A stretch of DNA of 64,000 nucleotides from Cephalopachus bancanus (lineage: Eukaryota > Chordata > Mammalia > Primates > Tarsiidae). The notes beneath the pieces were generated by a model. It did not search any database, was not told the origin of the DNA, and was given only the letters and a program-made list of their open reading frames with translations. Numbering within the stretch: position 1 is the first letter of the stretch; the number at the start of each line of letters is the position of its first letter. Both the position numbers and the translations under genes were made by a program. Below, in pieces: positions 1-10,830 of the stretch. The DNA lies in contig JAPVLO010000569.1 of assembly GCA_027257055.1 (NCBI GenBank), positions 620,001-684,000 of the forward strand. The letters are read 5' to 3'.

Positions 1-172
1 CCGAGTAGCCAGAATTACAGGCATGCACTACCACGCCCAGCTGATTTTTTTGATTTACTGTGGAGATGAGGTCTCGCTGCCCAGGCGGGTCTCGAACCCG
101 CGGGCTCAGGCAATCCACTCACCTCAGCCTCCCAAAGGCGCGGGAGCCCAAAGGCTGAGCCACCGAGCCCAG
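1..172 (-). mobile_element. Alu, recent class, cut by window edge
   Basis: Antisense left arm and linker of a dimeric Alu, lacking the poly(T) head because the window begins inside it. It carries the lineage-specific hairpin around GGGTTCGAGACC. It ends near GAGCCCAGCA. Confidence 0.9.
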
Positions 173-811
173 CAATAACATGTTTTTATAGTTTCCCATT
201 GCCTAGAGGATAAAGTTATTCCTTTTGCCTGAAATTAACCTTATATTGTCAGCTTTCTTGATTTCCTACCACTTTAATATGTTAAACATTTGTTGAAAGG
301 TGGGTAGCAAAAGAGAAGGGCAAAAAGAATATAATCTGTTCTTGTGACGTCTTTGCCATTAAATCTTTTTTTTTTTAAGATTGGAAAATATAGTTTATTT
401 AGAAAGTAAATGAGAGTGGGAGAGAGAGAGAGAGGAGATTCACCTCCCCGAGGTAGGGGAGGGGGCCAAAGCTTAGGAAAATATGGCCTGGCCATAGCTC
501 AAAGAACACATGGCCAGACCATAGCTTTGCAAGGCAATGGCCGCCATCAAATCTTTGTGTGACTTTATGAATATTATTTGGCAGACACTATTCTAAACAA
601 TGAATGCATACTATATTATTTAATTCTCACAATCACCCTATTTTCCTGAAACACAGAGAAGTGGCTTGCTCAAGATAACACAATTAAAGTCAAACAGAGC
701 ACCTAACTTCAGAATCAAGGCTTTGTAGTTTATCTTTTCAGTTTTCAGTGTTCATATATGTACGCTTTTCTTGAAAATACAAAACAAAAAACTCCATTTG
801 AAATATTTTGT
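173..811. other. Intergenic, no gene seen; MIR-like fragment and GA run
   Basis: AT-rich intergenic sequence. A short (GA)n run lies at 419-434. About 590-730 resembles a MIR SINE, with a run about minor loss of fluid 'cacagagaagtggcttgctc' wording typical of its core. No ORF here has a coding look. Confidence 0.4.
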
Positions 812-1120
812 AGCCGGGCTCAGTGGCTCAGCCTGTAATCCTGAGCCTTTGGGAGGCTGAGATGAGTGGATTGCCTGAGCCTTGGGTTCGAGACCCACCT
901 GGGCAATTTGGCGAGACCTCATCTCTACAATAAATCAAAAAATTAGCCAGGCCAGTGGTAGTGCGCGTCTGTAGTTCCAGCTACTTGGAAGGCTGAGGCG
1001 GAAGGATTGCCGGAGCCCAGCAGGTGGAGGTTGGGGTGGCTGGGAGCGGGCACTGCACTCCAGTCTGGGTGACAGAATGAGACTCCAACTCAAAAAAAAA
1101 AAAAAAAAAAAAAAAAGAAG
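812..1120 (+). mobile_element. Alu, recent class, with clean target duplication
   Basis: Full-length dimeric Alu ending in a long poly(A). The 13-bp direct repeat GAAATATTTTGTA flanks it at 800-812 and 1121-1133, an intact target-site duplication from L1-type retrotransposition. Confidence 0.95.
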
Positions 1121-1302
1121 GAAATATTTTGTAACTTAATATTTTGACATTTTTCCAAGGCCTGTTTTTCTGGATCATAATTATGAATAACAGCATAACA
1201 TTCCATATTACAACTGTCCCTATGTTACATAGCCTCAAAATGCCAGGATAATCTCAAAATGCCAGATAATCTCTCCCTTTTTGTATGTTCTTGGGTTATT
1301 TC

Positions 1303-1602
1303 TTTCTTTCTTTTTTTTTTTTTTGAGTTGGAGTCTCACTTTGTCGCCCAGACTGAAGTGCAGTGGCCGCCCCTGGCCACCGCAGCCTCAACCTGCTGGG
1401 CTCCGGCTATCCTTCCGCCTCAGCCTTCCAAGTAGCTGGAACTACGGGCGGGCGCTACGCCGCCCGGCTAATTTTTTGATTTATTGTAGAGATGAGGTCT
1501 CACCAAGTTGCCCAGGCGGGTCTCGAACCCGCGGACTCAAGCAACCCAATCACCTCGGCCTGCCAAAACGCTGGGATTACAGACTGAGCCACCGAGCCCG
1601 AC
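1303..1602 (-). mobile_element. Alu, recent class
   Basis: Poly(T) head followed by GAGTTGGAGTCTCAC and the complete antisense dimer, with the CGGGCTCGG-type 5' end at the right side. The open frames across it are Alu sequence, not a gene. Confidence 0.93.
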
Positions 1603-2158
1603 AGGACAAATTCTTAAAAGTGGAATTTCTGGACCAGAACAATCAAACAATCACTCCGAAGGCAGTTAAAGATGGAATTAAGGGAAGGCAACATCAGCTA
1701 GCAGCCACCCCTTAGTGTCCTGCTCTCAAAGCTCTACTGTGGAATTCTCAACGCCAGCTCCATAGCAGAAAGCAGTGCTCAAATTACCGATGGCTGCAGA
1801 GAGGAAGAGTCTCCAATGCCAGAATCAATGCACTCTCTTCACTTCCAGGTTCAGCTTTCCTCTCTGGCTTAGTAGAAATCTGGCTTCTGCCCCCGAGGTC
1901 ACCGCTGATGACTTCCTCCAAGGTTTGTGACTCTTAAAATTACTTGGACGCCTTCAGGGGATTTATTGGGCAATCTAACTATCCCTCCTTTATCTCATTT
2001 TATACCACATGGCTCAACCCAATAGCTTCAGAACAGCATATTTTTATTTCCTCTTAGACTCTGTTGTTATTGTCGGGTAGCTTTTAGTGTCGATGTCCAC
2101 CCAATTATCAATGACACAATAGACCAAATGTCACCACGGCACTTTAAAAGTGATTGCT
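1603..2158. other. Intergenic spacer, nothing recognised
   Basis: Single-copy-looking sequence between two Alus. I see no splice-bounded exon, RNA gene or recognisable repeat in it. Confidence 0.4.
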
Positions 2159-2452
2159 GCCGGGCTCGGTGGCTCAGCCTGTAATCCCGCGCTCTGGGAG
2201 GCTAAGGTGAGTGAATTGCCTGAGCCCGAGGGTTCGAGATCCGCCTGGGCAACTTGGCGAGCCCTCATCTCTACAATAAATCAAAAAAATTAGCCGGGCG
2301 TGGTAGCCCGCGCCTGTAGTTCCAGCTACTCGGAAGGCTGAGGCGGAAGGATCTCTGGAGCCCAGCAGGTCGAGGCCGCGGTGGCCGGGAGCAGCCACTG
2401 CACTCAAGTCTGGATGACAGAATGAGACTCCAACTCAAAAAACAAAAAAGCA
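2159..2452 (+). mobile_element. Alu, recent class
   Basis: Full-length dimer with an A-rich tail broken by single C and G bases. AAAAGTGAT occurs on both sides (before 2157 and after the tail), consistent with a short target duplication. Confidence 0.93.
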
Positions 2453-2736
2453 AAATAAAAGTGATAGCTCACCATTCTCCTAGTTGTGAGCCTATTGGAT
2501 TATAAATCAAAGAAGCCTACCTAATAATGGTTATTAGGCACGTAAATAGCTCGCAATTCTGAATTAGCTGCTAATGCTGGCGAAAGGTGCAGGATTTGGG
2601 ACTTCCGTTTTTCTTCTGCGCATGGATCACAACTTTCTTGCATTTAAAGCAGTTTCACTAAATGCAAGGTCATGCAATTACGCAAGGGTCTTCATTCTTA
2701 TGTAAGGCATTGCAGTACAAGGCACTGCCGGTGGGA

Positions 2737-2809
2737 GCCCGGATAGCTCAGTCGGTAGAGCATCAGACTTTTAATCTGAGGGTCCAGGGTTCAAGTCCCT
2801 GTTCGGGCG
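2737..2809 (+). tRNA. tRNA-Lys (anticodon UUU)
   Basis: A 73-nt cloverleaf that delivers lysine at AAA/AAG codons during cytoplasmic translation. The acceptor stem GCCCGGA pairs with the 3' TTCGGGC. The D arm carries the A box (TAGCTCAGTCGG). The anticodon loop CTTTTAA holds TTT at 2770-2772, and the T arm carries the B box GGTTCAAGTCC. CCA is not encoded, as expected in eukaryotes. A T6 run at 2816-2821 is the pol III terminator. The sequence agrees with the well-known tRNA-Lys3 isoacceptor, and all stems look intact, so it is probably functional. An identical copy lies 460 bp away on the other strand. Confidence 0.98.
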
Positions 2810-2815
2810 CTCTTC

Positions 2816-2821
2816 TTTTTT
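2816..2821 (+). terminator. Pol III T-run terminator of the first tRNA-Lys
   Basis: Six consecutive T residues, six bases past the mature 3' end of the tRNA. Four or more T in the non-template strand stop RNA polymerase III. Confidence 0.85.
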
Positions 2822-2845
2822 CCTTAATTATAAAACAAAAAAGAT

Positions 2846-2945
2846 TGGAATATGTTATGGTGTACAACACGATGTTTGGAAATTTGTATACATTGTTGAA
2901 TGCCCAAATCAAGCTAGTTACCATAGTCATTACCTCACTTTTTTT
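2846..2945 (-). mobile_element. L1 3'UTR fragment between the tRNA genes
   Basis: The stretch with 'gttatggtgtacaacacgat' and 'aatcaagctagttaccatag' reads as antisense L1 3'UTR. It is about 100 bp, old and 5'-truncated. It occupies part of the spacer between the two convergent tRNA genes. Confidence 0.6.
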
Positions 2946-3180
2946 ATGATGAGAACACGAAGCGCTTCGTTTTAACTTTGTTGTTTTCCTTTCTCAGTTT
3001 ATAGCTAACAAAAACAAATTCCTCCTCTCTGGGAAACCACCGTGCAGAACATCGATACCCGCCAAGAAATTAAATGATTTTGCATAGTCACTTTTTTCCT
3101 TCCCTGAGAATGTATTTATCCTGAATATTATGAAATCAATGAAAAATAAATTCCATTAAAAATGGAAGTATTTACTTAGC

Positions 3181-3246
3181 GTTAGTGTGATCACTGGTAA
3201 TCTAACATGAAACAAAAAACATGAACGTTGGTGTGATCACTGGTCA
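3181..3246. repeat. Short direct repeat in the tRNA spacer
   Basis: Two near-identical 20-bp words, GTTAGTGTGATCACTGGTAA at 3181-3200 and GTTGGTGTGATCACTGGTCA at 3227-3246, are separated by 26 bp. The second lies 24 bp from the 3' end of the minus-strand tRNA. Confidence 0.75.
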
Positions 3247-3248
3247 TC

Positions 3249-3253
3249 AAAAA
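3249..3253 (-). terminator. Pol III T-run terminator of the second tRNA-Lys
   Basis: An A5 run on the + strand, i.e. T5 on the transcribed strand, about 17 bases past the mature 3' end of the minus-strand tRNA. Confidence 0.7.
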
Positions 3254-3269
3254 GGAAAGAAAGATATAC

Positions 3270-3342
3270 CGCCCGAACAGGGACTTGAACCCTGGACCCT
3301 CAGATTAAAAGTCTGATGCTCTACCGACTGAGCTATCCGGGC
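3270..3342 (-). tRNA. tRNA-Lys (anticodon UUU), second identical copy
   Basis: The reverse complement is identical over all 73 nt to the tRNA at 2737-2809, including acceptor, D, anticodon and T arms. The anticodon lies at 3307-3309. The two genes converge. Flanking sequence is unrelated, so the identity is confined to the tRNA. This suggests purifying selection or gene conversion, not a fresh segmental duplication. Lysine tRNA genes occur at the same place, upstream of PIK3C2B, in human as far as I recall. Confidence 0.98.
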
Positions 3343-4271
3343 GCTCTTGTCCAGAGCTGTTCTTCTATTTACTTGATATAATACTCATAGGTTGTTTTCC
3401 TTTAGCAGGTTAAACACAGGTTCTAATTAGATACAAAGTGGTTTTTTTTTTGTAAGATAAAGCACAACAAACATTTCCTTTTCTTTGTGCCTCATTTACT
3501 TATGACATGTTCTTCAAGCGCCTCATATTTCATGTTTTACAAGTTGTGATATCTAAAACCAAATTAATGGTAATAAATTACAGAAAACCATCAACCAAAA
3601 TAAATATTCAAAATTCAGACATAGGATTGCAACCTCTTCTTTTTTCTTTTAATCTCTGCAGCTTTACCAGGAAGCAACCTCTTTTTATTTTATTTTCCAT
3701 CCATCACTTTTATTTACTAAACCAGTATACATCTTTTCCATTAATGAAAAATAAGTTTCCATTCTCCAGATGATGTAATTGTTAGATAAGTATTCCTTAG
3801 CATAGAATAAGGAAAGACACATTTGATTCATGAACCAAGGACTCATACCAGAGAAAAATAGAAGTGACTGTGGCAAGGTGGAGCTGAATTTATATTGTGG
3901 ATAAAGTTGTTTAGACCTTTAAGTTAGAATTTGATTGAACTTTGCCTATCTCTCCCCTTTCAGGCAAGTTGCAGTTTTCAAGACAGACTCACAAGATGAA
4001 TCTTTCCAAAGCAGTATGTACCAGTGGGAGCACCATGGAGTGTTAAGAATAAAAATCTCCAGATCAGCCTAGTTTTTCCTATAATGAATTTCACCAACCC
4101 TGACCCATAGGGTGTGGAACACAAGGCTATGAAATTTCAAAGACTGATAAGGAAATTCATTTTTGTTTCTGGGAACTAGAGGCTTCTGAATACAATGAAC
4201 AACAAAATAGTTCAGCCTTAGTCGGAGGAATTTTTCTTTCCTACAATTGTCTGATTCTTTTAGAACAGAGA
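3343..4271. other. Intergenic, no gene seen
   Basis: AT-rich spacer with scattered stop codons in all frames. No recognisable repeat family except short homopolymer runs. Confidence 0.35.
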
Positions 4272-4640
4272 CCAACAAATTGTGTGATCCTGAACAGACC
4301 TGGGTTTCCACATCTATAAAATGAGGGAAATTGATTAAATGGCCTCTAAGATAACTTCTAAATCTAAAGTTTTACCATTCTGTTCACTTTTTCCATTGCG
4401 AATAAGATTAGAAGGAGCAGATTCAAAATGCACCAGGAAGCAGTGCTTTAACAACAAATATTTATTGATCCTCTTCTGTGGCTTAGGCTCTGAGCTAGCC
4501 TAAGAGTCAAAGATGGGTAGGACACAGGCCCTGCTAACAGTCTAGGAAAGCAGACACACAAAAGCAAACTATTTTAATATAAAGCGGAGGGGCAGGAAAT
4601 GAGGGTGGACAGAAAGGCAGGGTTTGTAAAATGAAGGCAT
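4272..4640 (+). repeat. Ancient MIR-like and L2-like remnants
   Basis: 'tttccacatctataaaatga' at about 4308-4327 is the MIR core-like phrase. 'aacaaatatttattgatc' and the following 'taggctctgagctagcctaag' resemble the L2 3' end. Both are old and diverged. Confidence 0.45.
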
Positions 4641-4680
4641 GTGGACACTTGTTCTCAGCAAGAAAACTACATGATTAGAT

Positions 4681-4983
4681 TTCTTTTTTTTTTTCTTTTG
4701 AGTCGGGGTCTCACTCTGTCACCCAGGCTGGAGTGCAGTGGCACACTGCTCATGGCTACCGCAGGCTCAACCTGCTGGACTCAGGCAATCCTTCTGCCTC
4801 AGCCTTCCAGGTAGCTGGAACCACAGGCATGTGCCGCCTCACCCAGCTAATTTTTTTATTTATTGTAGAGAGGAGGTCTCACTATGTTGCTCAGGCTGGT
4901 CTCACACCCCTGAGCTCAGGCAATCCTCTTGCCTCTACCTCCCAAAGTGCTGGGATTACAGGCTTCAGCTATGGCACCAGGCT
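4681..4983 (-). mobile_element. Alu, intermediate class
   Basis: Complete antisense dimer with a poly(T) head. The CACCCAGCTAA and AGTGCTGGGATTACAGG wording is intermediate between AluJ and the recent lineage-specific class. Confidence 0.92.
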
Positions 4984-5178
4984 GATTAGATTAAACAAGT
5001 AGCTGTCAGAGGTGTATAGAAAAATTGTAATGAGCCAAAACAGACATGCATTTAGTTAGACATATTTCTCCAGCATCCACTGTGTCAGATAAGAAGAAAC
5101 TTGAGCAAACCCTTTGGGTCCCTCCCACGGTGGGAGCTTCTCTGTCTTCTCAATAAATACTGTAGAAAGAAAGAGAGA

Positions 5179-5470
5179 GCTGGGCTCGGTGTCTCAGCCT
5201 GTAATCCCGCGCCTTTGGGAGGCTGAGGTGAGTGGATTGCCTGAGCCCACGGGTTCGAGACTCGCCTGGGCAACTTGGCGAGACCTCATCTCTACAATAA
5301 ATCAAAAAATCATCCAGGTGTGGTAGCACATGCCTGTGATTCCGGTGACTCGGAAGGCTGAGGCGGAAGGATGCCGGAGCCCAGCAGGTCGAGGCTGCAT
5401 TGGCTGGGAGCGGCCACTGCACTCCAGTCTGGGCGACCGAATGAGACTCCAACTCAAAAAAAAAAAAAAA
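5179..5470 (+). mobile_element. Alu, recent class, with GA-rich tail
   Basis: Full-length dimer. Its poly(A) tail has grown into a (GA)n microsatellite at 5471-5514. It forms a close inverted pair with the next Alu. Confidence 0.93.
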
Positions 5471-5514
5471 GAGAGAGAGGGAGAGAGGGGGAGAGAGAGA
5501 GAGAGAGAAAGAAA
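5471..5514 (+). repeat. (GA)n microsatellite at an Alu tail
   Basis: Imperfect GA/GGGA repeat of about 44 bp that starts directly at the Alu poly(A). This is a common birthplace of simple repeats. Confidence 0.85.
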
Positions 5515-5527
5515 ATTGCTCTGTTTC

Positions 5528-5816
5528 TTTTTTTTTTAGTTGAAGTCTCATTCTGTCGCCTAGGCTGATGTGCAGTGGCATGCTTATGGCAACCATAGCC
5601 TCGACCTGCTAGACTCAGACGACACTTCCACCTCAGCTTTCCAAGTAGCTGGAACTACAGGTGTGCACCACCACGCTCTGTTGATTTTTTGATTTATTGT
5701 AGAGATGAGGGCTTGCCAGTTTGCCCAGGCTCGTCTCGAACTCCTGGGCTCAGGCAATCCTCTCGCCTCTGTCATCCAAAGTGCTGGGATTACAGGTGTG
5801 AGCCACCGAACCTGGC
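5528..5816 (-). mobile_element. Alu, intermediate class
   Basis: Antisense dimer whose head is only about 60 bp from the tail of the previous sense Alu. The two could fold into a long hairpin if transcribed together. Confidence 0.92.
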
Positions 5817-6004
5817 AATTTGTTCTGCTTCTATGAATGAGATGTGGAAATAAACTATGCCTCTAAATTTTTAGGAAGGGAAATGGGGTCTGTTCAGGCC
5901 TCTTTAACAGGTGAGAATAGGTAAAGGAGCCTTCAAGCTTTTTCCTGCCCAAGTGCTTTTCATCGCCTCACATTCCCTTTCCTTCAGGATAACAAAACCA
6001 GCTG

Positions 6005-6294
6005 TTTTGTTTTGGTTTTTTAAGTCGGAGTTTCACTCTGTCGTCCAGGCTGGAGTGCAAGGCACACTCATGGCCACCGCAACCTCAACATGCTGGGCTC
6101 AGGCGATCCTTCTGCCTCAGCCTTCCAAGTAGTTGGAACTACAGATGTACACTACCACACAAGCAAATTTTCACTGTAGAGATGAGATCTCACCAAGTTG
6201 TCCAGGCTAGTCTCGAACCCCCAGGTTCAGGCAATCCTCTCAGCTCCGCCTTCCAAAGTGCTGGAATTACAGACATGAGCCACCACACCCAGCC
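6005..6294 (-). mobile_element. Alu, intermediate class, target duplication visible
   Basis: Antisense dimer flanked by CAAAACCAGCTGTTT at about 5993-6007 and 6295-6309, an intact 15-bp target duplication. Confidence 0.93.
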
Positions 6295-6539
6295 CAAAAC
6301 CAGCTGTTTAAAGCTAGATTGAAGGGAATTAACTAATCCATAAATCACTTACCGAGTGCCTACTACATCCACAGCTGTGAGTGAGGCACCGGGGGATGAA
6401 ATCTGTAAGGAACATGGGGAATGCAAGGTGTATTTACCCTGGAGACCGCTGATGAGGCTTCTATCAGGCTAAGGAGAATAATTTTATCCTACAGGCAATG
6501 GTGAGCTATTGAAAGTATGGCTTGTTAACATTGCAAAGT

Positions 6540-6750
6540 CCCAGTTTAGGCAATTTAGCGAGACTTTGTCTCTACGAAAAAAGCAACAAATTAGCTGGGT
6601 GTGGTGGCAGAGGCCTGTAGTTCTGCTACTCTGGAAGGTAAAGCAGAAGGATCTCCTGAGCCCAAAAGGTCAGGGCTTCGGTGAACCGGGATAATGGCCC
6701 ATTGCACTCCAGCTGGGTGACAGAGTGAGACCTTGACTCAAAACAAAACA
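6540..6750 (+). mobile_element. Old Alu, 5' truncated
   Basis: Begins within the left arm ('aggcaatttagcgagacttt') and continues through the linker and right arm to an A-rich tail with CAA repeats. It is strongly diverged and AluJ-like. Confidence 0.8.
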
Positions 6751-7320
6751 ACAACAACATCGTAAATTCCGTTAGGTAGCCTGAAATGAGTCTGCTCACC
6801 TAAGTTACATTAACACCCCTTCCCCACACACACGCTATCTTGTCCCTTATTTAGTCTAAAATCTTCCTGGATTGCCGCTTGAAGCCCCCCCTTAATCGTT
6901 GACTGTTGAACTTAATTTTGCCACTAGAGGGCAAGCTAAACTCAAAGATTCCATATCTGAGGCTTCTATTTCTTAACCTCATTTTCGCCCACTTTTTTTT
7001 TTTAACTGTGTGTGTATATGTGTTAAAAATACTTGAAATCTACACTCCTAGCAAATTTTAAATATACAATACAGTACTATAGTCGCCATGTTGTACATTA
7101 GATCCCCAAAATGTATTCATCTTATAACCGAGTTATCTTTGGATAAACATCTACCCATTTTCCTCAACTCCCAACCCCTGACAACAACCATTCTGCTCTG
7201 TTTCTATGAGTTTGACTTTTTTGGATTCCACATCATACTGAAGTGTCTTTCTGTGTCTTACTTCATTCAGTATAATGTCCTGCAGGTCCATTCATATTGT
7301 TGGAACTGGCAGTATTTCCT

Positions 7321-7607
7321 TTTTTTTTTTTTTGAGTTGGAGTTTCACTCTGTTGCCCAGACTGGAGTGCAGCGGCCGCTCCTGGCCACCGCAGCCTCCA
7401 CCTGCTGGACTCCGGCGATCCTTCCGCCTCAGCCTTCCGAGTAGCCGTAATTACAGTCACGCACTACCATGCCCAGCTAATTTTGGATTTATTGTAGAGA
7501 TGAGGTCTTGCCAAGTTGCCCAGGCGGGTCTTGAATCCGTGGGCTCAGGCAATCCACTCACCTCAGCCTCCCAAAAGCGCGGGATTACAGGCTGAGCCAC
7601 CAAGCCT
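7321..7607 (-). mobile_element. Alu, recent class, inside L1
   Basis: Antisense dimer inserted in the L1 remnant. GGCAGTATTTCCTTTTT occurs at about 7308 and again at 7608, marking the target duplication. Confidence 0.95.
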
Positions 7608-7649
7608 GGCAGTATTTCCTTTTTTAATGACTGAATAATATCCTATTGT

Positions 7650-7936
7650 GGCTGGGCACCGTGGCTCAGCCTGTAATCCTACTACTTTGAGAGGCGGAGG
7701 CGAGAGGATTGCCTGAGCCCAGGGGTTCGAGACCAGCCTAGGCAACTTGGTGAGACCTTGTCTCTACAATAAATCACAAAAACTAGCCAGGCATGGTGGC
7801 ACACGCCTGCAGTTCCAGCTACTTGGAAGGCTGAGGTGGAAGGATCGCCTAAACTCAGCAGGTCGAGGCTGTGGTAGCTGTGAGTGTCCCACTGCACTCC
7901 AGCCTGGGCGACAGAGTGAGACTCCAACACCCCTCC
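7650..7936 (+). mobile_element. Alu, intermediate class, inside L1
   Basis: Sense dimer inserted 40 bp after the previous, oppositely oriented Alu. 'atatcctattg' repeats before it and after the AT-rich stretch at 7939-7968, which has replaced its poly(A). Confidence 0.92.
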
Positions 7937-8629
7937 AATATATATATATTTATTTTTTATATATATATCCTATTGCATATACACCACATTTTCTTCATCC
8001 AATCATCTATCAATGAACACTTAGGTCGTCTTCATGTCTTGGCTGTTGTGAATAACGCTGCAGTGAACTTGGAGGTACAGATATCTCTCTGACATACTGA
8101 TTTAATTTCCTTTGGATATATTCCCAGAAGTGGGATTGCCGGTTCGTACAGTAGTTCTATTTTAAATTTTTTTTTATTTGAGGAACCTCACACTGTTTTC
8201 CATGATGGCTATACCAATTTACATTCCCACCAACAGTGTACAAGGGTCTCCTTTCTCCATACCCTCACCAACACTCACCTTTTGACTTTTTGAGACTAGC
8301 CATCCTACCAGGTATAAGGAGATATCATTGTGGATTTGATTTGTATTTCCTTGATGATTGATGATGCTGAGCACCTTTTCCTGTGCCCACTGGTCATCCA
8401 CATGTCTTTGGGAATATGTCTATTCAGGTTCTTTTCCTACCTTAAAAATCAGGTTGTTTGGGGTTTTTTGCATGAGTTCCTTATATATTTTGAATATTAA
8501 TCCTATGAGTTAAGATTGTATGAGTTGTATATATGAGTTCCTTATATATTTTGAATATTAATCCTAATGATGTATGGTTTGCAAATATCTTCTCTCATTC
8601 TGTACATTGCCTTTTCCTTTAGATGCCTA

Positions 8630-8935
8630 CTAGTTTTTATTTTTATTTTAGATTCAAGGGGTGCATGCGCAGGTTAGTTATGTGGGTATATTGAGAGATG
8701 GTAAGGTTTGGGCTTCTGTGGCACCCATCACCTAGCAAGCATGGCACCCAACAGGTTGCTCTTCAACACTTGGCACCCTCCCTCCTTCTCTCTGAGTTCC
8801 CAGTGTCTATTGTTCCATTGTTATGTCCAGATATTGTATCCATTGTTTAGCTCCCACTTATAAGTGAGATCATGTGGTATTTGGTTTTCTGTTTCTGCAT
8901 TAATTCACTTAGAATAATGATGCCCACTAGTTTTT
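8630..8935 (-). mobile_element. Second L1 3'UTR fragment
   Basis: Antisense L1 3'UTR, with 'agattcaaggggtgcatgcg', 'gttatgtccagatattg' and 'cccacttataagtgagatca'. It overlaps in L1 coordinates with the larger fragment just before it, so it is probably a separate insertion. Confidence 0.75.
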
Positions 8936-9249
8936 ATTCTTTAATTTTTTTTATTTTTATTTTTTTTTAGTTGGAGTCTCACTCTTGTCGCCCAGGCTGG
9001 AGTGCAGGGGCACGCTCCCAGCCACCACAGCCTTGACCTGCTGGGCTCAGGCAATCCTTTCACCTCAGCCTTCCAAGTAGCCATAACTACAGGTGTGCAC
9101 TACCATGCCCGGCTACTTTTCTGATTTACTGTAGAGATGAGGTCTCACCATGTAACCCAGGTTGGTCTCAAACCCGCGGGCTCAGGCAATCTTCTCACCT
9201 AGGCCTCCCAAAGTGCTGGGATTATAGGCTTGAGCCACCGCACCCGGCC
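8936..9249 (-). mobile_element. Alu, intermediate class, first hit at a reused target
   Basis: Antisense dimer flanked by TGCCCACTAGTTTTT at 8921-8935 and 9250-9264. The second of these copies was used again as a target by the next Alu. Confidence 0.95.
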
Positions 9250-9264
9250 TGCCCACTAGTTTTT

Positions 9265-9560
9265 TGTTGTTATTGTTGTTGTTTTTGAGTTGGAGTCTCA
9301 CTCTGTCGCCCAGACTGGAGTGCAGTGGCTGCTCCTGGCCACCACCGCCTCGACCTGCTGGGCTCCGGCGATCCTTCCACCTCAGCCTTCCGAGAAGCCG
9401 GAATTACAGGCATGCGCTACCACGCCCGGCTGATTTTTTGATTTATTGTAGAGATGAGGTCTTGCTGCCCAGGCAGGTCTCGAACCCGCGGGCTCAGGCA
9501 ATCCATTCACCTCAGCCTCCCAAAGGCGCGGGATTACAGGCTGAGCCACCGAGCCCAGCT
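9265..9560 (-). mobile_element. Alu, recent class, second hit at the same target
   Basis: Antisense dimer of the younger class inserted at the 3' target duplicate of its neighbour. A third copy of the target word, TGCCCACCAGTTTTT, follows at 9561-9575. The order of insertion agrees with the subfamily ages. Confidence 0.95.
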
Positions 9561-9604
9561 TGCCCACCAGTTTTTAAACGGATGTTTTTTTACCCTCCTC
9601 CTCA

Positions 9605-9792
<188 letters not shown>

Positions 9793-9850
9793 TCACCATC
9801 AACTGTATGAGGGGGATGTGGAGGCTTGTTTTGAGATGTCTCTGATTATT

Positions 9851-10136
9851 ATTTTTTTTTTTTTTTGAGTTGGAGTCTCACTCTGTCGCCCAGACTGGAG
9901 TGCAGTGGCCGCTCCCGGCCACCGCAGCCTCGACCTGCTGGACTCTGGCGATCCTTCCGCCTCAGCCTTCCAAGTAGCCGGAATTACAGGCATCCGCTAC
10001 CATGCCCGGTTGTTTTTTGATTTATTGTAGAGATGAGGTCTCGCTGCCCAGGCAGATCTCGAACCCGCGGGCTCAGGCAATCCACTCACCTCAGCCTCCC
10101 AAGGCACGAGATTACAGGCTGAGCCACCGAGCCCGG
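9851..10136 (-). mobile_element. Alu, recent class
   Basis: Antisense dimer with poly(T) head. TCTGATTATT before and TCTGATGATA after it give a slightly diverged target duplication. Confidence 0.93.
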
Positions 10137-10521
10137 CTCTGATGATATTTTTGACCTACTGACTTTAAATGGAGAGCAACCTGGGTTTCGGGTGGGCCCT
10201 CCAATCTCTCTCACCACCCTTCTCTCTGTAAATACTAGGAGGTTAGCAGCCCAAGAATCTTACTCAGCATCAAGAGCTCAGGCACTGGATAAATACTACC
10301 TGTACAACGCAGTCCTCAAGCGTCGTGGGTCATTGAAAAGGTGTAGGGAAGAGGCAGGAATGACTTCAAAGCCTGTGAGGGTCAAGGGATTGAAGAAGTC
10401 AATCTAGCCACAAAATATTTACAGAACACTCATACCCCATCTCCAGTATCCATTCATCTCTCAAAGACATTTCAATCTTTTTGAAGAAAGTCTACTGAAG
10501 GATTTTAAAATAAACACAGAA
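10137..10521. other. Intergenic, no gene seen
   Basis: Single-copy-looking sequence. The 71-codon open frame at 10192-10407 has no recognisable domain, no splice context and no family resemblance. Confidence 0.35.
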
Positions 10522-10830
10522 GCCGGGCTCGGTGGTTCAGCCTGTAATCCCGCGCCTTGGGAGGCTGAGGTGAGTGGATTGCCTGAGCCCGCGGGTTCCA
10601 GACCCGCCTGGGCAACTTGGCGAGACCTCATCTCTACAATAAGTCAAAAAATAGCCGGGTGTGGTAACGCACACCTGTAGTTCCTGCTACTTGGAAGGCT
10701 GAGGCAGAAGGATGGCCGGAGCCCAGCAGGTCGAGGCTGCGGTGGCCGGGAGCGGCCACTGCACTCCAGTCTGGGCGACAGAGTGAGACTCCAACTTAAA
10801 AAATAAAAAAATAAAAAATAAAATAAAATA
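10522..10830 (+). mobile_element. Alu, recent class
   Basis: Sense dimer with a tail decayed to (AAAAT)n. ATAAACACAGA flanks it on both sides. Confidence 0.94.

Larger units (their letters stand above)
6985..8600 (-). mobile_element. L1 3' end, interrupted by two Alus
   Basis: Antisense L1 3'UTR/ORF2 tail. Recognisable pieces are 'ttgtacattagatccccaaa' (about 7090), 'aatgactgaataatatccta' (about 7626), 'cccagaagtgggattgccgg' (about 8125) and 'ttcccaccaacagtgtacaa' (about 8224). Two Alus (7321-7607 and 7650-7936) split it. No intact ORF remains. Confidence 0.8.

Noticed and set aside
2662..2949. 95-codon frame across the first tRNA
   Set aside because: It runs through the tRNA gene and an L1 fragment, with no coding signal.
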